The notes: generated by a model not told the origin, from the sequence alone. 64,000 bases of DNA from Serinus canaria (GCF_022539315.1 NC_066333.1:2852001-2916000), one strand, 5' to 3'; shown: positions 22,741 to 35,899, counted from the first letter of the stretch. Numbers and translations are program-made.

Positions 22741-24539
22741 CTGAAGGTGGAAGGAGCTGACATCCCTCTCCACCACGCTGGGTCCCCCTGTCCATCCCTC
22801 AGGAACTCCCTTTTCCTCTGGCTCATGCAGACTCCTATTCCCTGGTCTCTATGTCCTCTAATCAGCTTAGCAAAAGCCCTCCACTGCATATGGTCAGATT
22901 GTAATTTTTGAATACTTCTAGCATGGGCAAATCAAACCCAATTTCCTGCAATACAAAGCCCTGCACTGCTCCCCAGTGAGGGCAATTTTCCTGCCAAATT
23001 GCATCTTTCAAACCACAGCCAATTCGGCTGTAGAGCTGCCAAGAAAAAAGGTCAGAAAGACTTAAAAAAAAAAAAGAAGATATTTTCTTCTTTACTGTAT
23101 TCAAAAGCAGATCTCCTAATTCTGCACAAACTTTCAAAACAAGGGAGAAATCACTGTGGGATAGGTGCTGATTATAGGCAATTTCAGCCAAAAGGACAAC
23201 ATTTTGCAAGCTTTTAAATAGGACCTGAAAATAGCAATTTCTAATGTGGCCAGTGCTGGAAACACTTTCCATCTACCCTGGTTCCTCTGAAGACCTACTC
23301 CAGTGAAGCCAGTGGAATTATACAGATTTGGAGTTATACTTCCTTAATGGAGTTATCACTGCTGCTTGTACAATATTTCATATACATCCATTTTATTGAA
23401 GGATTTGACCACGAGCATTTGCTTAGCCACAGACTTCATGAGACAAAAACACAATAAATGGGGTGATGGGAAAATCATCTCTCCTCTTCTATACAGGAGA
23501 AAAAGACTGGACTGGGAGGTGATAGGAACAAACAATAAAATATGTAGAAAGAACAGAGTAATGGAAGATTTTAAGTGCCCAGGCAGGGAGTGGAGGACAT
23601 TAGGGAGAGAATGCTAGCTGGAAGCTTGTTTATGGAATGGGCATGAGATTGGATTTTAACTTGGTGCATGGAGCAGCTGAAAAGGAAGAGAGCTACAGGA
23701 TGTGTATTGAGTGCTGCACTATGAGGAAGGGGTTTGAAGACAAGCTGTACTCCAAGGAAAATGCTCTGCCAAACATCCATGTCCACCATGGCAGGCTTAG
23801 GGTAAGGGAAGGTTCTGAAGCAGGAAACTTGGAGAAGGAAACTTCTGACAGCTGCTCAAAGAGCCAGCACAGAAAGCCAGCACTGAGTTCAGGGTTGGAG
23901 GAAATCATATGTAAAGTTTTACATTCCCCAACACCCAAATCAAACACATCTCATGGGTGTGAAAGCAACCCAAGGGCAATCAGGGGTCGGGGCAGGTGAG
24001 GGAAGAGCCTCTTCTCCTACAGAAAATGTGAAATTTATTGGTGGCTGAGGTGAGGGGAAGAAAAGACTTGTGAAAACACTGGAGGCAGAGACAGCAGCAG
24101 ACCAAGTGATGGAAGAATCCATGTGCAAAGGAGTGAGATACAAGATCCATGCTGCTGCCTGGGATTTGCAGCTGCACAGGGGGGATGTTCATGCAGGAAT
24201 CACAAAATTCCCCCCTCACAATGGGTAGGCATTTTCCAAAAGAAGGAGCCTGGGGAAGTGGGATTAAAACATTAAAATGGTTCAGCACAGTGAGTGAGCA
24301 GGTAATTAGTGCTGTTAGAGCAAGACAAGGCACCTGGATTACTGAAGGACATTGCTGGGTCCCAGGGCCGGTGGCGAGAGGGAGGGAAGAACCTCCAGCT
24401 CTGGAAGAGGTTTTGGGGCAGCTTCCTCTGTGCTGGCTGCTGGTTTGGTACTAGCAGTGCACAGGGCTGATGGCTGCTGTCCTGAGCTCTTTTATGGAAG
24501 GTCAGGGTGGGAAACACCAGGAGCAGAAGTGGCACCTGG
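22741..24539. other. Unannotated sequence
   Basis: No transposon or gene is recognised. The minus-strand frame at 22862-23272 (136 aa) and the plus-strand frame at 23637-23999 (120 aa) are less compositionally biased than others here. They match no family I know, and their lengths are expected by chance. Confidence 0.45.
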
Positions 24540-24544
24540 GGTCA

Positions 24545-24632
24545 TGAGACAGTGGTGGGCTTGGCAGTGCTGGATAATGGCTGAACTCAATGTTTTCGGA
24601 GGTCTCTTCCAGCCTAAAGGATTCTGTGAATA
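24545..24632 (+). mobile_element. CR1 LINE 3' tail, sense
   Basis: GGGCTTGGCAGTGCTGGATA, ATGGCTGAACTCAATG, and GGTCTCTTCCAGCCTAAAGG with a closing ATTCTGTGAA match the last 80-90 bases of a CR1. The rest of the element is missing. Confidence 0.8.
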
Positions 24633-25199
24633 ATCCCCCTGTGCAGGAAGGGATCTCACCTTATGGCAGGGATTACATGCTTGGGTCAGAGCTGGAAAAC
24701 AGGGACTTCTCCCAGACAGTGGTGGACTGAGGTTTGAAAGTTTTCAAGTTTGGAAAGGTTTGGAGAAGTTTTTTTCAGGTTTGGAAAGTTTTGGGGCTGT
24801 CTTTCCCAGGCTCCTGCAGGTCCAAGCTGGGGAGGTGACAGCAGTGGGTTTGCAGTGCTCTGGGGGCTGGGGATGAGCATCCAAGCACAGAGGTCTCTGG
24901 CAGTGTGACCCTCCAGGACCTTGCTTCATTTCATGTCTTCCTTGTTCCCTTTCTTAGCTCCCAAATGTTGTTTTCTCTTTGACAGCTTCTGCCCACCACA
25001 CCAGGCAGATGATCCCATCGCATTTCACATTGATGATTGTTGTGGTGGGAAGCAATATCCTGTCCCAGATCCTTCTCAGGTGTGCCAGCCTCTCCCTTCC
25101 CTTCCCCCTTGCCCCCTTCCTAACTGCTGTCCATCAAGCTCCACATTCCAGCAAGGGCATCGTGTGAGTGGCAGAAGTTCCAAAGATGCTTCTCAGACC
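24633..25199. other. Unannotated sequence with a local GTTTGGAAAG repeat
   Basis: A degenerate tandem of AGGTTTGGAAAG/AAGTTTGGAAAGG lies at 24729-24795. Otherwise I see no gene. The 5' end of the LTR ending at 25591 may lie in this stretch. Confidence 0.45.
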
Positions 25200-25591
25200 T
25201 GGGGTCATTGGCCTGTCCAGGTGTCACTGTCCCCTGAGACCCTCCCCCTCTCACCTGGTTGGTAGCTCACCTATCCCTTCCCTCCCCCCTCCTGGTGGGC
25301 TTAAAAGACACAGAGACCATGTGGTCTTTATTTTGTTGGAGCTGTTACCAAGATTCAGAGCTCTGTGACCCTGGAATAAACTCTGGATTTAACCCTGTGG
25401 CAGAATCCTCTCCTTTTCCTCTTCATTGTCGCCTGAACCCTTTCCACCAGAGGTAAACTGAGTTTCTACCATGCCTGGGCTTGTTCTGAGTGCCCAACTG
25501 CAACTTCCAGCCCGCCAAAGGTGTCTCTGAGGTGAAACACCACAGCTGCCACCTTTGGTCCAGCAGCAAGGGCCCAACAAGCCCAGGAACA
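25200..25591 (+). mobile_element. LTR of an endogenous retrovirus, sense, 5' end unresolved
   Basis: The segment has a TATA-like GGGCTTAAAAGACAC near 25298-25312 and AATAAA at 25375-25380. The downstream block, GTTTCTACCATGCCTGGGCT then GTGTCTCTGAGGTGAAACAC, ends in GCCCAGGAACA at 25591. I recognise this R/U5-like portion as a songbird LTR. The CA end fits an LTR terminus, but I could not identify a matching TG start or target duplication, so the left limit is a guess. No internal retroviral sequence follows. Confidence 0.6.
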
Positions 25592-28500
25592 TTCCACCCA
25601 GCAATATTGGGATTTTATTCCAGTAGATGATGAGCTTTTATTGGGCAGTTACAGTCAATTTAGAACCCATTAATGGACACAAATAGTCCAGATTGTCCCT
25701 TCCAATTCCCATTACTTTGCCTTTTATGCACCAAATTCATTCAGCCACTGCACTGCCCCATCATGGAACTCGTGGAATTTCCTCCTCAAGCTTTCAAGAC
25801 TTGAGCAGTTCACGTAGTTTCATATTTATCCACAAATTTTCTTTTCACTGCCCATGCACTGAGATGAATGCTCAGGCATCCAGGCTATTAATAAATACAC
25901 TTGATAACAATGGTCCTCATGTGAGCCATTAAGACACTGCAGTATTAATAGCCTTTCCTTTTGGAGAAAGACTATTTATTCTTCCCCTTTTCCTTTCTTC
26001 AGGCTGGAGCAGATTGAATTGTTCATTGTGAGTAATCTCCTTGGAGAGTATAGTTCTTCTTTCTCTATGAAAATCATTCATTAATTCATCTTGTGAACTT
26101 TATGCTGAGATTCTCAGCCTTTTGCTTTCACTCTTTGCTCCTCATTACTCACATGGTCATGGTTCACCTCTGTGTTGTAGCACGGATGCTCCAGTGTGTC
26201 TGGATGCTGAGATGACTAAGCAAGGAATGACAGCTAGCCAGGAGCTAAAACTGCATTTCTTCTGTGATTGAATCAGCCTTTAGCAAAGACATAAAACTTG
26301 AGAGGCCCTTGAACTTTCTTGGAATGGCCAAGTTGTCATTTTGTCACAAAAAACCAACTTGATGACTCTGGTAGCAAATCCATGGATTCTCTCAGCCTTC
26401 TCCCTTTCCAAACCACAGGTCCTCTTGGACATGGAAACCTCTTGGGCAATTTCCTTGTGTTTGCAAGCACATTTTTTGGGAGAGAGTTACCATGACACAA
26501 GAGTCAAGTGGTGTTGGGTGATGGTGACCTCAGGAACAAATTTCACCCACTTCACCCCCACTTTTTACACTTTTTCCACTGCCCACTGCAGGGCTGAACT
26601 AGGAGCACCTTGACACCTCTGAGCATCCAATCCCAGAAATCACTGTTCAAAAGTGAGCACCTGTTTCTGTTCACTTCCTTGCTGCTCCACAGCCACCCTT
26701 CCCAAACCCCACATGATCATGCTGTCTGCCTGCTCCTTGGGAAAGCCCATCTGCTGCTTCTCACATTATCTCTGCTGATTATTCATCTTATTTTATGGGA
26801 AGGGGCTGGATAAAATCTGTCCCCAGCACACAGAGAGACCTGAGAGCTCCAGATCTGCTGCAGTTCATTTTTTTACCCCTGTAACTCAGAGCACCAGTTG
26901 GTAAGAATTCCTTTACAATCAATAAATTCCAATTTCCCAAACTTGCCAAAAAAAAGCAAGGTTAAGAGCATCTTCTCTTCACTAGGACTGATGCTGTCTG
27001 AGCCCTCACAAGGGAAATTACTAATAAAGAGATATCCTTAATTAATAGCAGAGTAAGCACTGGACTTACAGGCTCAAATTCCTGCAGCTTTTCAGCTTAC
27101 ATTCATATAAATTATCATTTGTCTTTGCACGTGGATGGTGGTTTGGGATGATCAGCATCTTGAGTCAAGGAGCCTTTAGGCTCCCAAAGCTGACAATTTA
27201 GGCCACAGCTCTCAGAAATAACAATGGACATGGCAGTGTTGATTCAGCAGTAACTGAGCTCAGTGCTTGTGCCTCCAAATTATATTACAAGACAAGGCAG
27301 CACCTGTGGAAAAGAAAGGAAAATTTCCTAGAGATTCCAGTGGGATGTAACCTAAACATTTATTACCCATCATCCTCCTGTGTAGATTCACCAATCAAAA
27401 TCTGTCCCAACTCATTAGAAATGTGTATTGTCAAATTATTATTATCATTGTTATTGTTTTTAGGAATTTGATTAAAAGACAGCACCTCCAAAGCTTACAA
27501 TTTAACCATAAACCAAGGAAACTAAAACAGGGGGTAGAGAGAGAGCAGGGAACACAACCAAACAGCCTGGTTTTATTGGTCAATGTGATTGATGGTGCTT
27601 TTAATGCACCCAGGACCTGTGGGTGCCTGCCAGAGGAAAGGAAAGTCTTCAGCATGGATTTGCAGAATGATATTGGGGTGGGTTTAAGGATATTTCTGAA
27701 GATAATTGCATAAAACAGAGGGGTCAAGTTAATTGTGTTTCTCAAGGTCTTCCTTTCTCTTGCCAGCTAAGGATGCTCACTGGGCTGGATGTGTCCAAAC
27801 TCTGCACCTCACAAAAAATGAGATGGACCTCAGGCAAGACTATCCAAGGCAGAAAGATAGGTGTGGTGTGTGGGTGTGGAAGGAAAGGCTGGGCAAAACC
27901 TGGCCAAAGTGGGCACCCCCATGGATACCCCGTGGGAGGAGGCAGTGTCCTGAGCAATGCAAAGAAAGGGGAGTTGTGGGGCCAGGAGAAAATCCCAACA
28001 AGGAAACACAAGCAGACAAGATTTGAAGGAGATGAACTTGTTCCACCCTGACAAGAGAGGGCTGTGATTTATCCAGAAGAATAAAGATGGTGTCCTGCGT
28101 CAGAAGGAGGAGGGTTTTGGGTTGCTGAGTGGGTTTTTTTTGATCAGAGATGTTTTCATCAATAACCCCTTCTCATCAAGCCCAGTCTCCAGCACAGCCA
28201 TCCATAACTCTCAATCCCAGTCAGCCCTGGACCTCTCTGCACAAAAGGTTCTCATCCAGGCCAGAGAGTCATGTGAGAGACTTTTGAGAACTTTGAGAGA
28301 TTTAAAATGTGGAATCCACTTTTCTCTGGGCTTAAAAATCCCATTTTGTAATAAAAAGACCTTATATAGTCCTTCTAACCTTGCACTTTCAGGGGCACCA
28401 AGCATAGCTGGATCATTTTAGAATAAGAAAAGCAAAGACAAGAGTGAACAGGAGCTGACTTACTATTTAAAGAATTTAATTTTCGTTTTGAGGAAAAGTG

Positions 28501-28958
28501 TAAGTCTAAATTTGCTGTTATGTAACAAACTGCATTTAAAAGCAATTGCTTTTGAAAATACACTATTGAACTTTGAAATTACTGTGATAATGCAGCTTTA
28601 GTCTGTGAATGCTCCAGTCTGGGAGGAAGCACAACAGCAGTCTTTGATGAGGACATGAATTTGTTATGACAGGCTAATTTTACAAATCCAAGGCTGCCTT
28701 ACAGCAGAATTATAAAGATGTAGATTAAAAAAAAAACCAAAAGCCCAAGAAGCAAGAAATGTATCATGTTGCTGCTGAGAAAATGTTCTCACATGGTCAA
28801 CTCCCACAGGTCAATTCAAGGTAGTATCCAGCCACCTCTGATAGCCCAGGGAGCAAAATATTGTGAATATTGGGCATGTTTAGACTGATGGGTGACTTCA
28901 GCTGTTTGATCTGTGCCTGTGTGTGTGTCTGGGAGTGCTGAGATATGAACTGCCTCAC
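25592..28958. other. Long unannotated stretch
   Basis: No gene, RNA or transposon is recognised. 25600-27470 is AT-rich on the whole, with several TAATTA-like and ATTAAT cores that could belong to non-coding conserved DNA. Open frames up to 104 aa have no recognisable domain. Confidence 0.45.
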
Positions 28959-29595
28959 TATCCTGGTTTAGGGCAAGTTTGGGAGAAAGCCTCCACAGGG
29001 CCCCTCCAGAAAGCAAACCCACACAGTCCCTCCCCCCAGCCGGTTCAGGAAGGATTCCTCAGAGAGAAGAGGGAAGAACCTGTTTGTTTAACAGGCACAG
29101 CACCCCCAGCACACAAAATGAACAATACCAGATGAGAACACTCTGTCACTGCTCTGACAAAGATGACAAATTCAGAAAGTCTCTCCTGGGGTGGTGGCTC
29201 TGTTCTCAGCCCCTGGCTCTGGGGCAGCTGCTGCAGCCTCAAGGTGCAAACTCTCTCTCTTGGTGTTTGCCAGGGCCCAGTCCAGAGCAGGCTTGAGAGG
29301 TTCCAAAAAAGGGAAAGGAAAAACAGTCCAGGGAAAATTCACACTGCTTAGCTAAACTGACTAATGAGCAGGAGCAAAAGCAAGAGCAAAGCAGGAGCAA
29401 GAGCAGAGCCAAAAGCCAAAGCAGCACTATGTACTGCCCTGTCTGTGTGTCCCACCAGCTGTGGGGGAGCAGGCTGGTAACAAAACCAAACAAAACTACA
29501 CTTTTCAGAGCCAGTCTTGAAGGCACAGAACAAAATATCCAGCATGAACAGAGCAATGACTGGGGACACAAGCATGATAACGTCACCCTAGGACA
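28959..29595. mobile_element. Solo LTR, ERVL-like, 637 bp
   Basis: The block starts TATCCTGGTTTAGGGCAAG (the usual TG start mutated to TA) and ends CACCCTAGGACA. It is flanked by CTCAC at 28954-28958 and CTCAT at 29596-29600, a 5-bp target duplication with one change. Five-base duplications are typical of ERVL-like elements. Inside are CCCTCCAGAAAGCAAACCCA, a GAGCAAAAGCAAGAGCAAAG purine stretch and AATATCCAGCATGAACAGAG, which I recognise as a common songbird LTR. I see no AATAAA on either strand, so orientation is uncertain; the closing AAACCAGGATA on the minus strand favours minus. The long minus-strand frame crossing into the next CR1 is spurious. Confidence 0.85.
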
Positions 29596-30068
29596 CTCAT
29601 GTGAAGAGCCAAAGACAGATCTTGGGGACAAAGCAATGAGGAAAAAACAAAATGAATCTCCCAGGCCTCCCTGCCCTCCAATAAAATGAGAAACAATGGA
29701 AATGCTGCCTGGAACCTCGGTGCAGCCTGGCTGTGCCTGAGCAGAGCTGACACAGGGAGTTAACATCAGGCCCTGGCAGAAGTCTCCTGGAAATAATCTC
29801 ACTGCAGATATCCCCACCAATCCTCCACAGGAAGGGCAGGAAGGACCTCCTGCATGGGGCTGGCAGAGATATCTGCTGGAGATGGGGGAAATCAGGAGGT
29901 GGAGGAGGGCATTTGGAGCCACAGCTGGGAGATGCAGGGAGAAGGGTGGATCCTGGAGGAATGGGGAGAGGGAAGCTGAGGAATGGGCTGAGAGGTCTGT
30001 GCAGGAATGGAGGAGAAGCCTGGCACAGCTGGGGGTGTCCACCTTAGCCAGAGTCATCAGCAAATAGG
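29596..30068. other. Unannotated spacer
   Basis: No gene or repeat is recognised between the LTR and the CR1 fragment. A G- and A-rich stretch lies at 29870-30020. Confidence 0.5.
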
Positions 30069-30375
30069 AACAGCCTTCCAGCACCTGAAGGGAACCTACA
30101 GGAAGGCTGAGAGGGACATTTTGCCAGGGCAAGCAGTGATAGGACAAGGGAGAATGGTTTAAGGTGAAAGAAGGCAGATTCACCTGGGATATTGGGGAGG
30201 AATTGTTCCCTGTGAGGGTGGGCAGGCCCTGGCACAGGGTGCCCAGAGCAGCTGGGGCTGGCCCTGGATCCCTGGAAGTGCCCAAGGCCTGGGATAGTGG
30301 AAGGTGTCCCTGCCCATGGCAGGGGATGGAACTGGATGAGCTTTGAAGCCCCTTCCATTCTAGGACACTATGAAC
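30069..30375 (+). mobile_element. CR1 LINE 3'-end fragment, sense
   Basis: The + strand reads AACAGCCTTCCAGCACCTGA, AGTGATAGGACAAGGGAGAA, GGATATTGGGGAGGAATTGT, AGGGTGGGCAGGCCCTGGCA and CCATGGCAGGGGATGGAACT. It runs into GCCCCTTCCATTCTAGGACA, a degraded tail. About 20 bases around 'ccaggctggacagg' are deleted relative to the copy at 38710. Confidence 0.93.
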
Positions 30376-33300
30376 TGTGGGAAGCACATGGAAGGGAGGA
30401 GGAATCATGTGGTGGGGCTCTTCTGGGGTGCTGCTTGCTCCTGTGAAGCTCTTGTGACCAAGGACTCACCAAAACACCTCCCACAACGTTTGAGGAAGAG
30501 GCAAACAGAGCTTTGGGACTAAGGAAATCCTCTATGGACAGATGCCAAATGCACTGAAGCCTTTGGCACAGATTTTGTGTGGTGCTGTACCAGCCAGTGG
30601 CCAAAGGAGCCCAGTTTGTGCTTCTGGCAAACCCTGGAAGGCTCCAACACTGCCAGGGGAGCTCTTACAGCAGCTCACATCTCAGTGTCACTGTGTAAAT
30701 CTCTGCAGCCTGTCACTGATGGATGGCTCTATGTGACAGGTGTCACCCATAAATCCCATTTAAATACATCCATTACCACACACTGTATCACTCACAATCA
30801 CCCATGAAATGTCTCTTTGGAGTCCAGAATCAGACAGGGATGATTTAGGGCCATTTCACTGGTGAGATGGGATTAGCTGGATCTTGCAGCTGTTAGGATG
30901 TCAGGCCCAGCACTGGCCCCAGAAGGGATGAGGGAGAGCAGGCAGAGACAGCTCCAGCAGCCTTTCCCACACAGCCTGGAGCTGCTTCAGTCAGAACTTA
31001 AAGTTGTCCACAGAGACTTCAAAACCCACTTCCCATGGGAATACATGCAAGAGTCCTGTAGGTACCTTAAGTTTTAGAGCCAATGAGACCTTTCTCTGGC
31101 TTTCTGTCATCATTTCCCCTTGGCAAGTGGAGTTCACAGAGCTTTACACACACACACACACATACATGTGCACACAGAGTTCTGCCTGAGACACAGACAG
31201 AGTGAGGGTTTTTTTGCCACTCAGCAGGTGGGGTTTTTTTCCTAGTTTCTTCTCCAAAAGGAACAGGCAGATTGAGAGATCAAACCTGCTCCAAAAAGAA
31301 AATTGATGTCTCATTAAATTCAGGATAACATGGGAACATCTGCAAAATAAACAGGGCAATTTAGACAGGCAAATGCTTATTGGGAGACATCAGTGCTGGC
31401 TGCTGTTTCAGCCTGTGCCAGAGAGGAGCTGTGCTGACAGAAGGGGCTGGGACACACCCCAGATGAACAACACTTTTGGTATTGCTGAGTAAAAGTAGAA
31501 GAGGAGGGGTGCCCACATATTTTGTGTCTGAGCAGTCTGCAGGAGCAGGTTCGAAGGAAGAAGGGCTGAGACAGTCCCAGTGCCACAGAGACACCAGAGG
31601 CTTCCTGGCCCAAATATTCTTTTATGTTTCCACATGTTTCCAGTGTTTCTGCTCTGAGCACTCTGCTCCAGTCCCAACAACAGGAGAACTTCACTCCCCC
31701 ATAGGGACTTTTGTCATTACCCACAGAAATATTCCATCCTTTTGGCTTTGATGGCCTTGATAAGAGCTCTGGCACTGGGATCAAGTGAGGAGCATTGGTA
31801 TAGGGGGGAGCAGTTGGAATTAGGATTGGGTCCAAACAGCAGCAAGAGGCAGCCAGAGATGGTCTGAGGTTCCTGGGTGCAGCTCTGCCTTCATTTCCCA
31901 GAAAGGGCACGAGAAGGACGAGCCATCACCACTTCTCCCTGTCCGTGGTGCTGCTGGAGAGGGATCAGCTCGCTCAGCCAGGAGCAGGAGGAGATGAGAG
32001 GGAATGTCAGAGCAGGAGGAGAGGACGTGGGTGAAACAAGGAGCTGCAGCTCTGTCACTTTTAATGAGCTGGGTGATTATGTACTGGCAGCTGTTTGCAG
32101 ATTAGAGACTGAGGACTTGGTCAGGGATAATTATCTCTCACTGGAATTAAGAGATTTTTCTCTCTTCTGGCAGAGAAGGAAGTGCTGGGCAGTGCCCAGC
32201 ATCCAGACCTGCAGCCCCAGGAGGGGAGGGCCGTGATATCTCTTTCCCCCACCCCAGCAAAGGAGGATTCCTGTCCTCAAAGCAGCCCAGAAGGATTGGA
32301 TTACAATCCATGGATTAAACCAGTGTCCTAGGATGTCCTTAGCTCCTTACCCAGTGTGGTGTAACTGGCTTCCAGGCAGCTCCCTGCAGGATCCAGTGCT
32401 GGGTGTTTTCCAACCTAATAAAATGTTCTGAAAACTGGATATTGGAGTGATCTGCTACAGAGGTCACACACCTGTGAGAGCCAGTAAGGGGAGAGGGCAA
32501 AAATCAGCATTCCCCAAACTGCACCCAAAGGCTGTTTCTGCATCTGCCCTGAGATGAAAAAATAAGCCTGCTCTCTGCAGCTAAAAACTGGTATTAACAA
32601 CAATAACTGACTTTTCAAAATGAAATATTCAGCTGCAGAAAATATTTCTTGAAAGCAATGCCATTGCCTTCAGCTCTGCCAGCAACACAAACTGGCACTA
32701 AAATCATGGCTCACAGAGAGCACTGCAACCAGCTCTTGCTAAAATCCCAATCCAACCCCACAGGAGGTGTGGAACTGGGGAATATGATCTTCCCAACCTA
32801 CAAGTTTTAAGTTTATCAGCCAAAAAAGTGACTAGAAGATATCTTTTAAATATGCTTTCATAGCAGCTTATGGGTGCTTGATGATCCATTTTCAGCTTTA
32901 ATAAAGGAGGTTAAATTGATTATCAGGGAATGCCCAGGGTGGCTGCAATTATTTTCTAGTGCTGAGGCTGCAGTGTGAAAGTGGCAGTAGTGGTGGGAAT
33001 GTTACCTACATGTGACCTCTTTTATTCACCTCCTCCTGGTATGAAAACATAAATTATGCAAAGGTTGTAATGCTGATCTCCTCACAGAGGGGAGAACAGC
33101 CTGGGCCAGCTATTAAAGCCTTCATACAAAAAAAACCCCCAAGTATTCATAGCAAAATGTACTGCACCTGGAAGCTTCAAACCTTCCTCAGGCTGGCTTG
33201 GAAAGGCTGGTGGTGAATCCAGGCTGGTTCCAAGTGACCTTGCTCTTGGGGCAGGATGAACACAGGGATCTGGGAGCAAGACAATGCCTGTTGGAATATC

Positions 33301-34318
33301 ATTGTGGATGTACTGCATGGCACTGCTCTGGAAGGCAAAGCCCTTGGTGGCTTAAACTGAGAGTCAGACAAGATGGTCAGATAGCCCAGAGTGTTGCCAC
33401 CAGAGCTTCTGTGACAAGGGACAGTAGCCAGCAAAGTGATCTGTCCCTCTTCTCTCTCCTATGAGGCACCACTTCAACACAAAGCTCTGATATGACGGGA
33501 AATTTTTCTACTAAAAGCACAGGAGGTGCTCGGGATGGAGACCCTGAGAGGTGGAATGGATCAGGCAGAACAGAGGGGAGCAGGTGGCTTGGTGGGAGCT
33601 TGTCCTTGTGTCCTCATCCTCCTGTGTCCCACAAGTGCCAAGTGCTCACCAGGAGCAGCGTGCTCCAGGCATCTGACACAAACTGGGTTAAAAATTATTC
33701 TGTGGTCACAAAAATTAATGTCTCAGGAAAATAAACGGGATTTTCTGAAGTGAGTGGGATAATCATAAATTAGACTCAAAAGGCAAGAGTTTCTGTGAGC
33801 ACTGTGTGGCACACTGAGCAAGCCCTCAGGGATTTCTGCCTTCCATGTGCAGCAGCTCAGCTCCTGCCTGCCCTCACAGACCTGCACAGGACATGCCAGC
33901 CCTGCCAGGTACAATTGCCCTGCATTTTAAAGGTGCACACCAGGCCCCAGTGCAGGTTGTGGACTCTCCTGCACATGGCAGAGCTGTGTTCAGCAGGTTT
34001 TGTTATTCCAGAGTCCAGAGCTTGCCTATCAGGTGCCCAAGGAGTGAGTTGAAGGTGTAAGAGGAGCAGTGGCCTGAATCAGGCACATGACACCTGGTCA
34101 CACAAATTTACCTACTGGCAAAACCCCCAAAGAGGAGGGCTAGAAGGGACCTCACAAAGTGAATCCCAAACAATATCACCTTTATGTTTGCTCTTTCTGA
34201 CAGGAACCTAAAAAAACCCCTATTTCTTTTAAAGTTCTGTAATGGACCCTCCTGTTCTCCTCCTCTTCCCTCTCTCCCCAGCCCTGCTGGCTGATCCACC
34301 CCAGTGCTTCACTATCTT
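30376..34318. other. Long unannotated stretch
   Basis: No gene is recognised. A short CA run lies at 31147-31165. 32390-32430 (GTGTTTTCCAACCTAATAAA) faintly resembles a CR1 tail, but too little matches for a call. Open frames up to 177 aa lack recognisable domains and overlap on opposite strands. Confidence 0.45.
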
Positions 34319-34653
34319 TGTGTTACTGTTATGTTTTCTGGAAAAAATCCTTTCACCAGGATTTCTTCTCCTGGGAAGCTAAGAAGCTTCAGAGGAAAAG
34401 GAAAATAATAATATCTCATTGCCTCTCTTGTGTTTGCTGCTTTAAAATGTGGTTTGGAGACTGTTTACCAACAGGTGGTTGTTTGACTGGTTTTGTGTGA
34501 ATTGTTCTGACTCAATGACCAATCCCTGTCCAGCTGTGTCAGAACTCTAGAAGACACGAGTTTATAATTAATGTCTCATTAAGCCTTCTCCTTCTAAAAA
34601 CACAGAGTCAAATTCCTCAATTTATCTTTTGTCTTAAGAACCCCAAAATTACC
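34319..34653 (+). mobile_element. Solo LTR related to the one at 1168-1564, sense
   Basis: It begins TGTGTTACTGTTATGTTTTC and continues ATCCTTTCACCAGGATTTCT, TGTTTACCAACAGGTGG, ATGACCAATCCCTGTCCAGC and TGTGTCAGAACTC. These match, in order, the minus strand of 1168-1564. Similarity weakens after about 34600, where the AT-rich region and AATAAA of the other copies are lost, so the 3' part is deleted or badly diverged. The end at TTACCACA (about 34653) is tentative, and I see no convincing target duplication. It appears older than the 1168 copy. Confidence 0.75.
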
Positions 34654-35899
34654 ACATCCTTGGAGCCAAGAGCCATTTTTCCTCAATTCCTGACTGCATT
34701 CCTGACCCTTCCCAGCATGAGAGAAGCCCTCTGAATTCAGCTCTCTCCACCCCCAGAGTTGTTATGTTCCTCTTCACAACTCTTCCCTTGAGTTACATTT
34801 ACTTGAGGAACATTTTCCCTGTCTTTCCTCTCCTTAGACAGGTTTAATCAGCTGCAGGTTTTTGGCTCCCCAACAGCCCAGAAAACTGTAGAAAATAGTC
34901 TAAAAATAATAGGGAAAAACCATTTGTAGAAGCCCTTGCCTTGTTTGGGATCCATTCCCACATGGATGACAAGTTGTTGTGAGCGCTGACGCGGAGGCGG
35001 AATTGGCAATGCCTGATGAAAATGCTTCTAATTACCACACTCAAGTTAGGATTTTGTAAAACAATAACATTTTGCTTGTCTGAAAGCTGAGTATTTATTA
35101 TTCTCCAACTGTCAAATATTAGTCTGAGTACAAGCAACAGCCCTTGGATTTCTCTCAAAAGGCCTGGGTGATCTTTTGCTAGCAACAGGCGAGGGGATAC
35201 AGGTGCAGAGCAAATAATCTCTGGTTTTACACTTTTCCCAGATTTTTTTTTTAATCTGTCCATTTCAGGGCTCCAATCTGAGCTCTCTTTTATGTCCTTT
35301 ATCTCCTGGAGGTTTCTGGGCAGCAAAGGACACCTGGGGATCCACCAGCACTGGGGAACTCCTCTTGCTTTTCCCAGGTACACTCCTGTTGTACATCCCT
35401 TCTGCTTTGTTTTTTTTTGCACCAGCACCAAAACTCTCCCCCCTTGAAATCCACTCTTTCTTTAGTTCTTTCCCATTACCTTTCATTTGGTATAAAATAC
35501 AGGACTAAGGGGTACTGGAAAAGCCAAACTTTGCTTTTTCTGGTCTGCAAAAAAGATATTTTGCCTCTTCTCCAACTTAAAAGGTCAGGGTGTCACCACT
35601 TTTCTCCCCAGTCTTTTGGAGCTGATTGATTGGAAGAGAAACAGCCCCAAAACTTTGACAGATGGGTGAGTGGAAGTGCTAAGCCTGTGTTGTCAGTGAG
35701 GGCCAGAGTCAATGTTGCAGCCTTATGGTGTTGAAATCCTGGGATTTTTCCTTTTCTGGGGCAAACACACTCACCTGGAAGGGGCCTTTCCACACAGGTC
35801 AGGACATTTGGGGGTGGGTATGCAGCAATCACAGCCCCAAGGCTGACAGAGCTCCAGGAGCATTTGGACAATGCTCTGTGACAGAGGGAGGGATTTTTG
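34654..35899. other. Unannotated sequence
   Basis: The 195-aa minus-strand frame at 34844-35431 is the longest frame in the window that is not on a repeat. It matches no family I know. A rough calculation puts chance frames of this length at about one in a 64-kb window, so I do not call it a gene. A region near 35000-35170 is AT-rich and could be non-coding conserved DNA. Confidence 0.45.

Noticed and set aside
29239..30408. A 389-aa minus-strand open frame
   Set aside because: It runs across part of an LTR, unique sequence and an antisense CR1 3' UTR. No recognised domain, and the CR1 part is non-coding.
32390..32430. Possible CR1 tail (GTGTTTTCCAACCTAATAAA)
   Set aside because: Only about 25 bases resemble the consensus and no upstream CR1 blocks are present.
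34120..34318. Possible old CR1 upstream of the LTR at 34319
   Set aside because: Short phrases such as AGAAGGGACCTCACA and CCAGTGCTTCACTATC are suggestive, but not enough matches in order to call it.
34844..35431. A 195-aa minus-strand open frame not on a repeat
   Set aside because: No known family, and chance frames of this length are expected about once in a window this size. Worth one protein search, but not a gene call.
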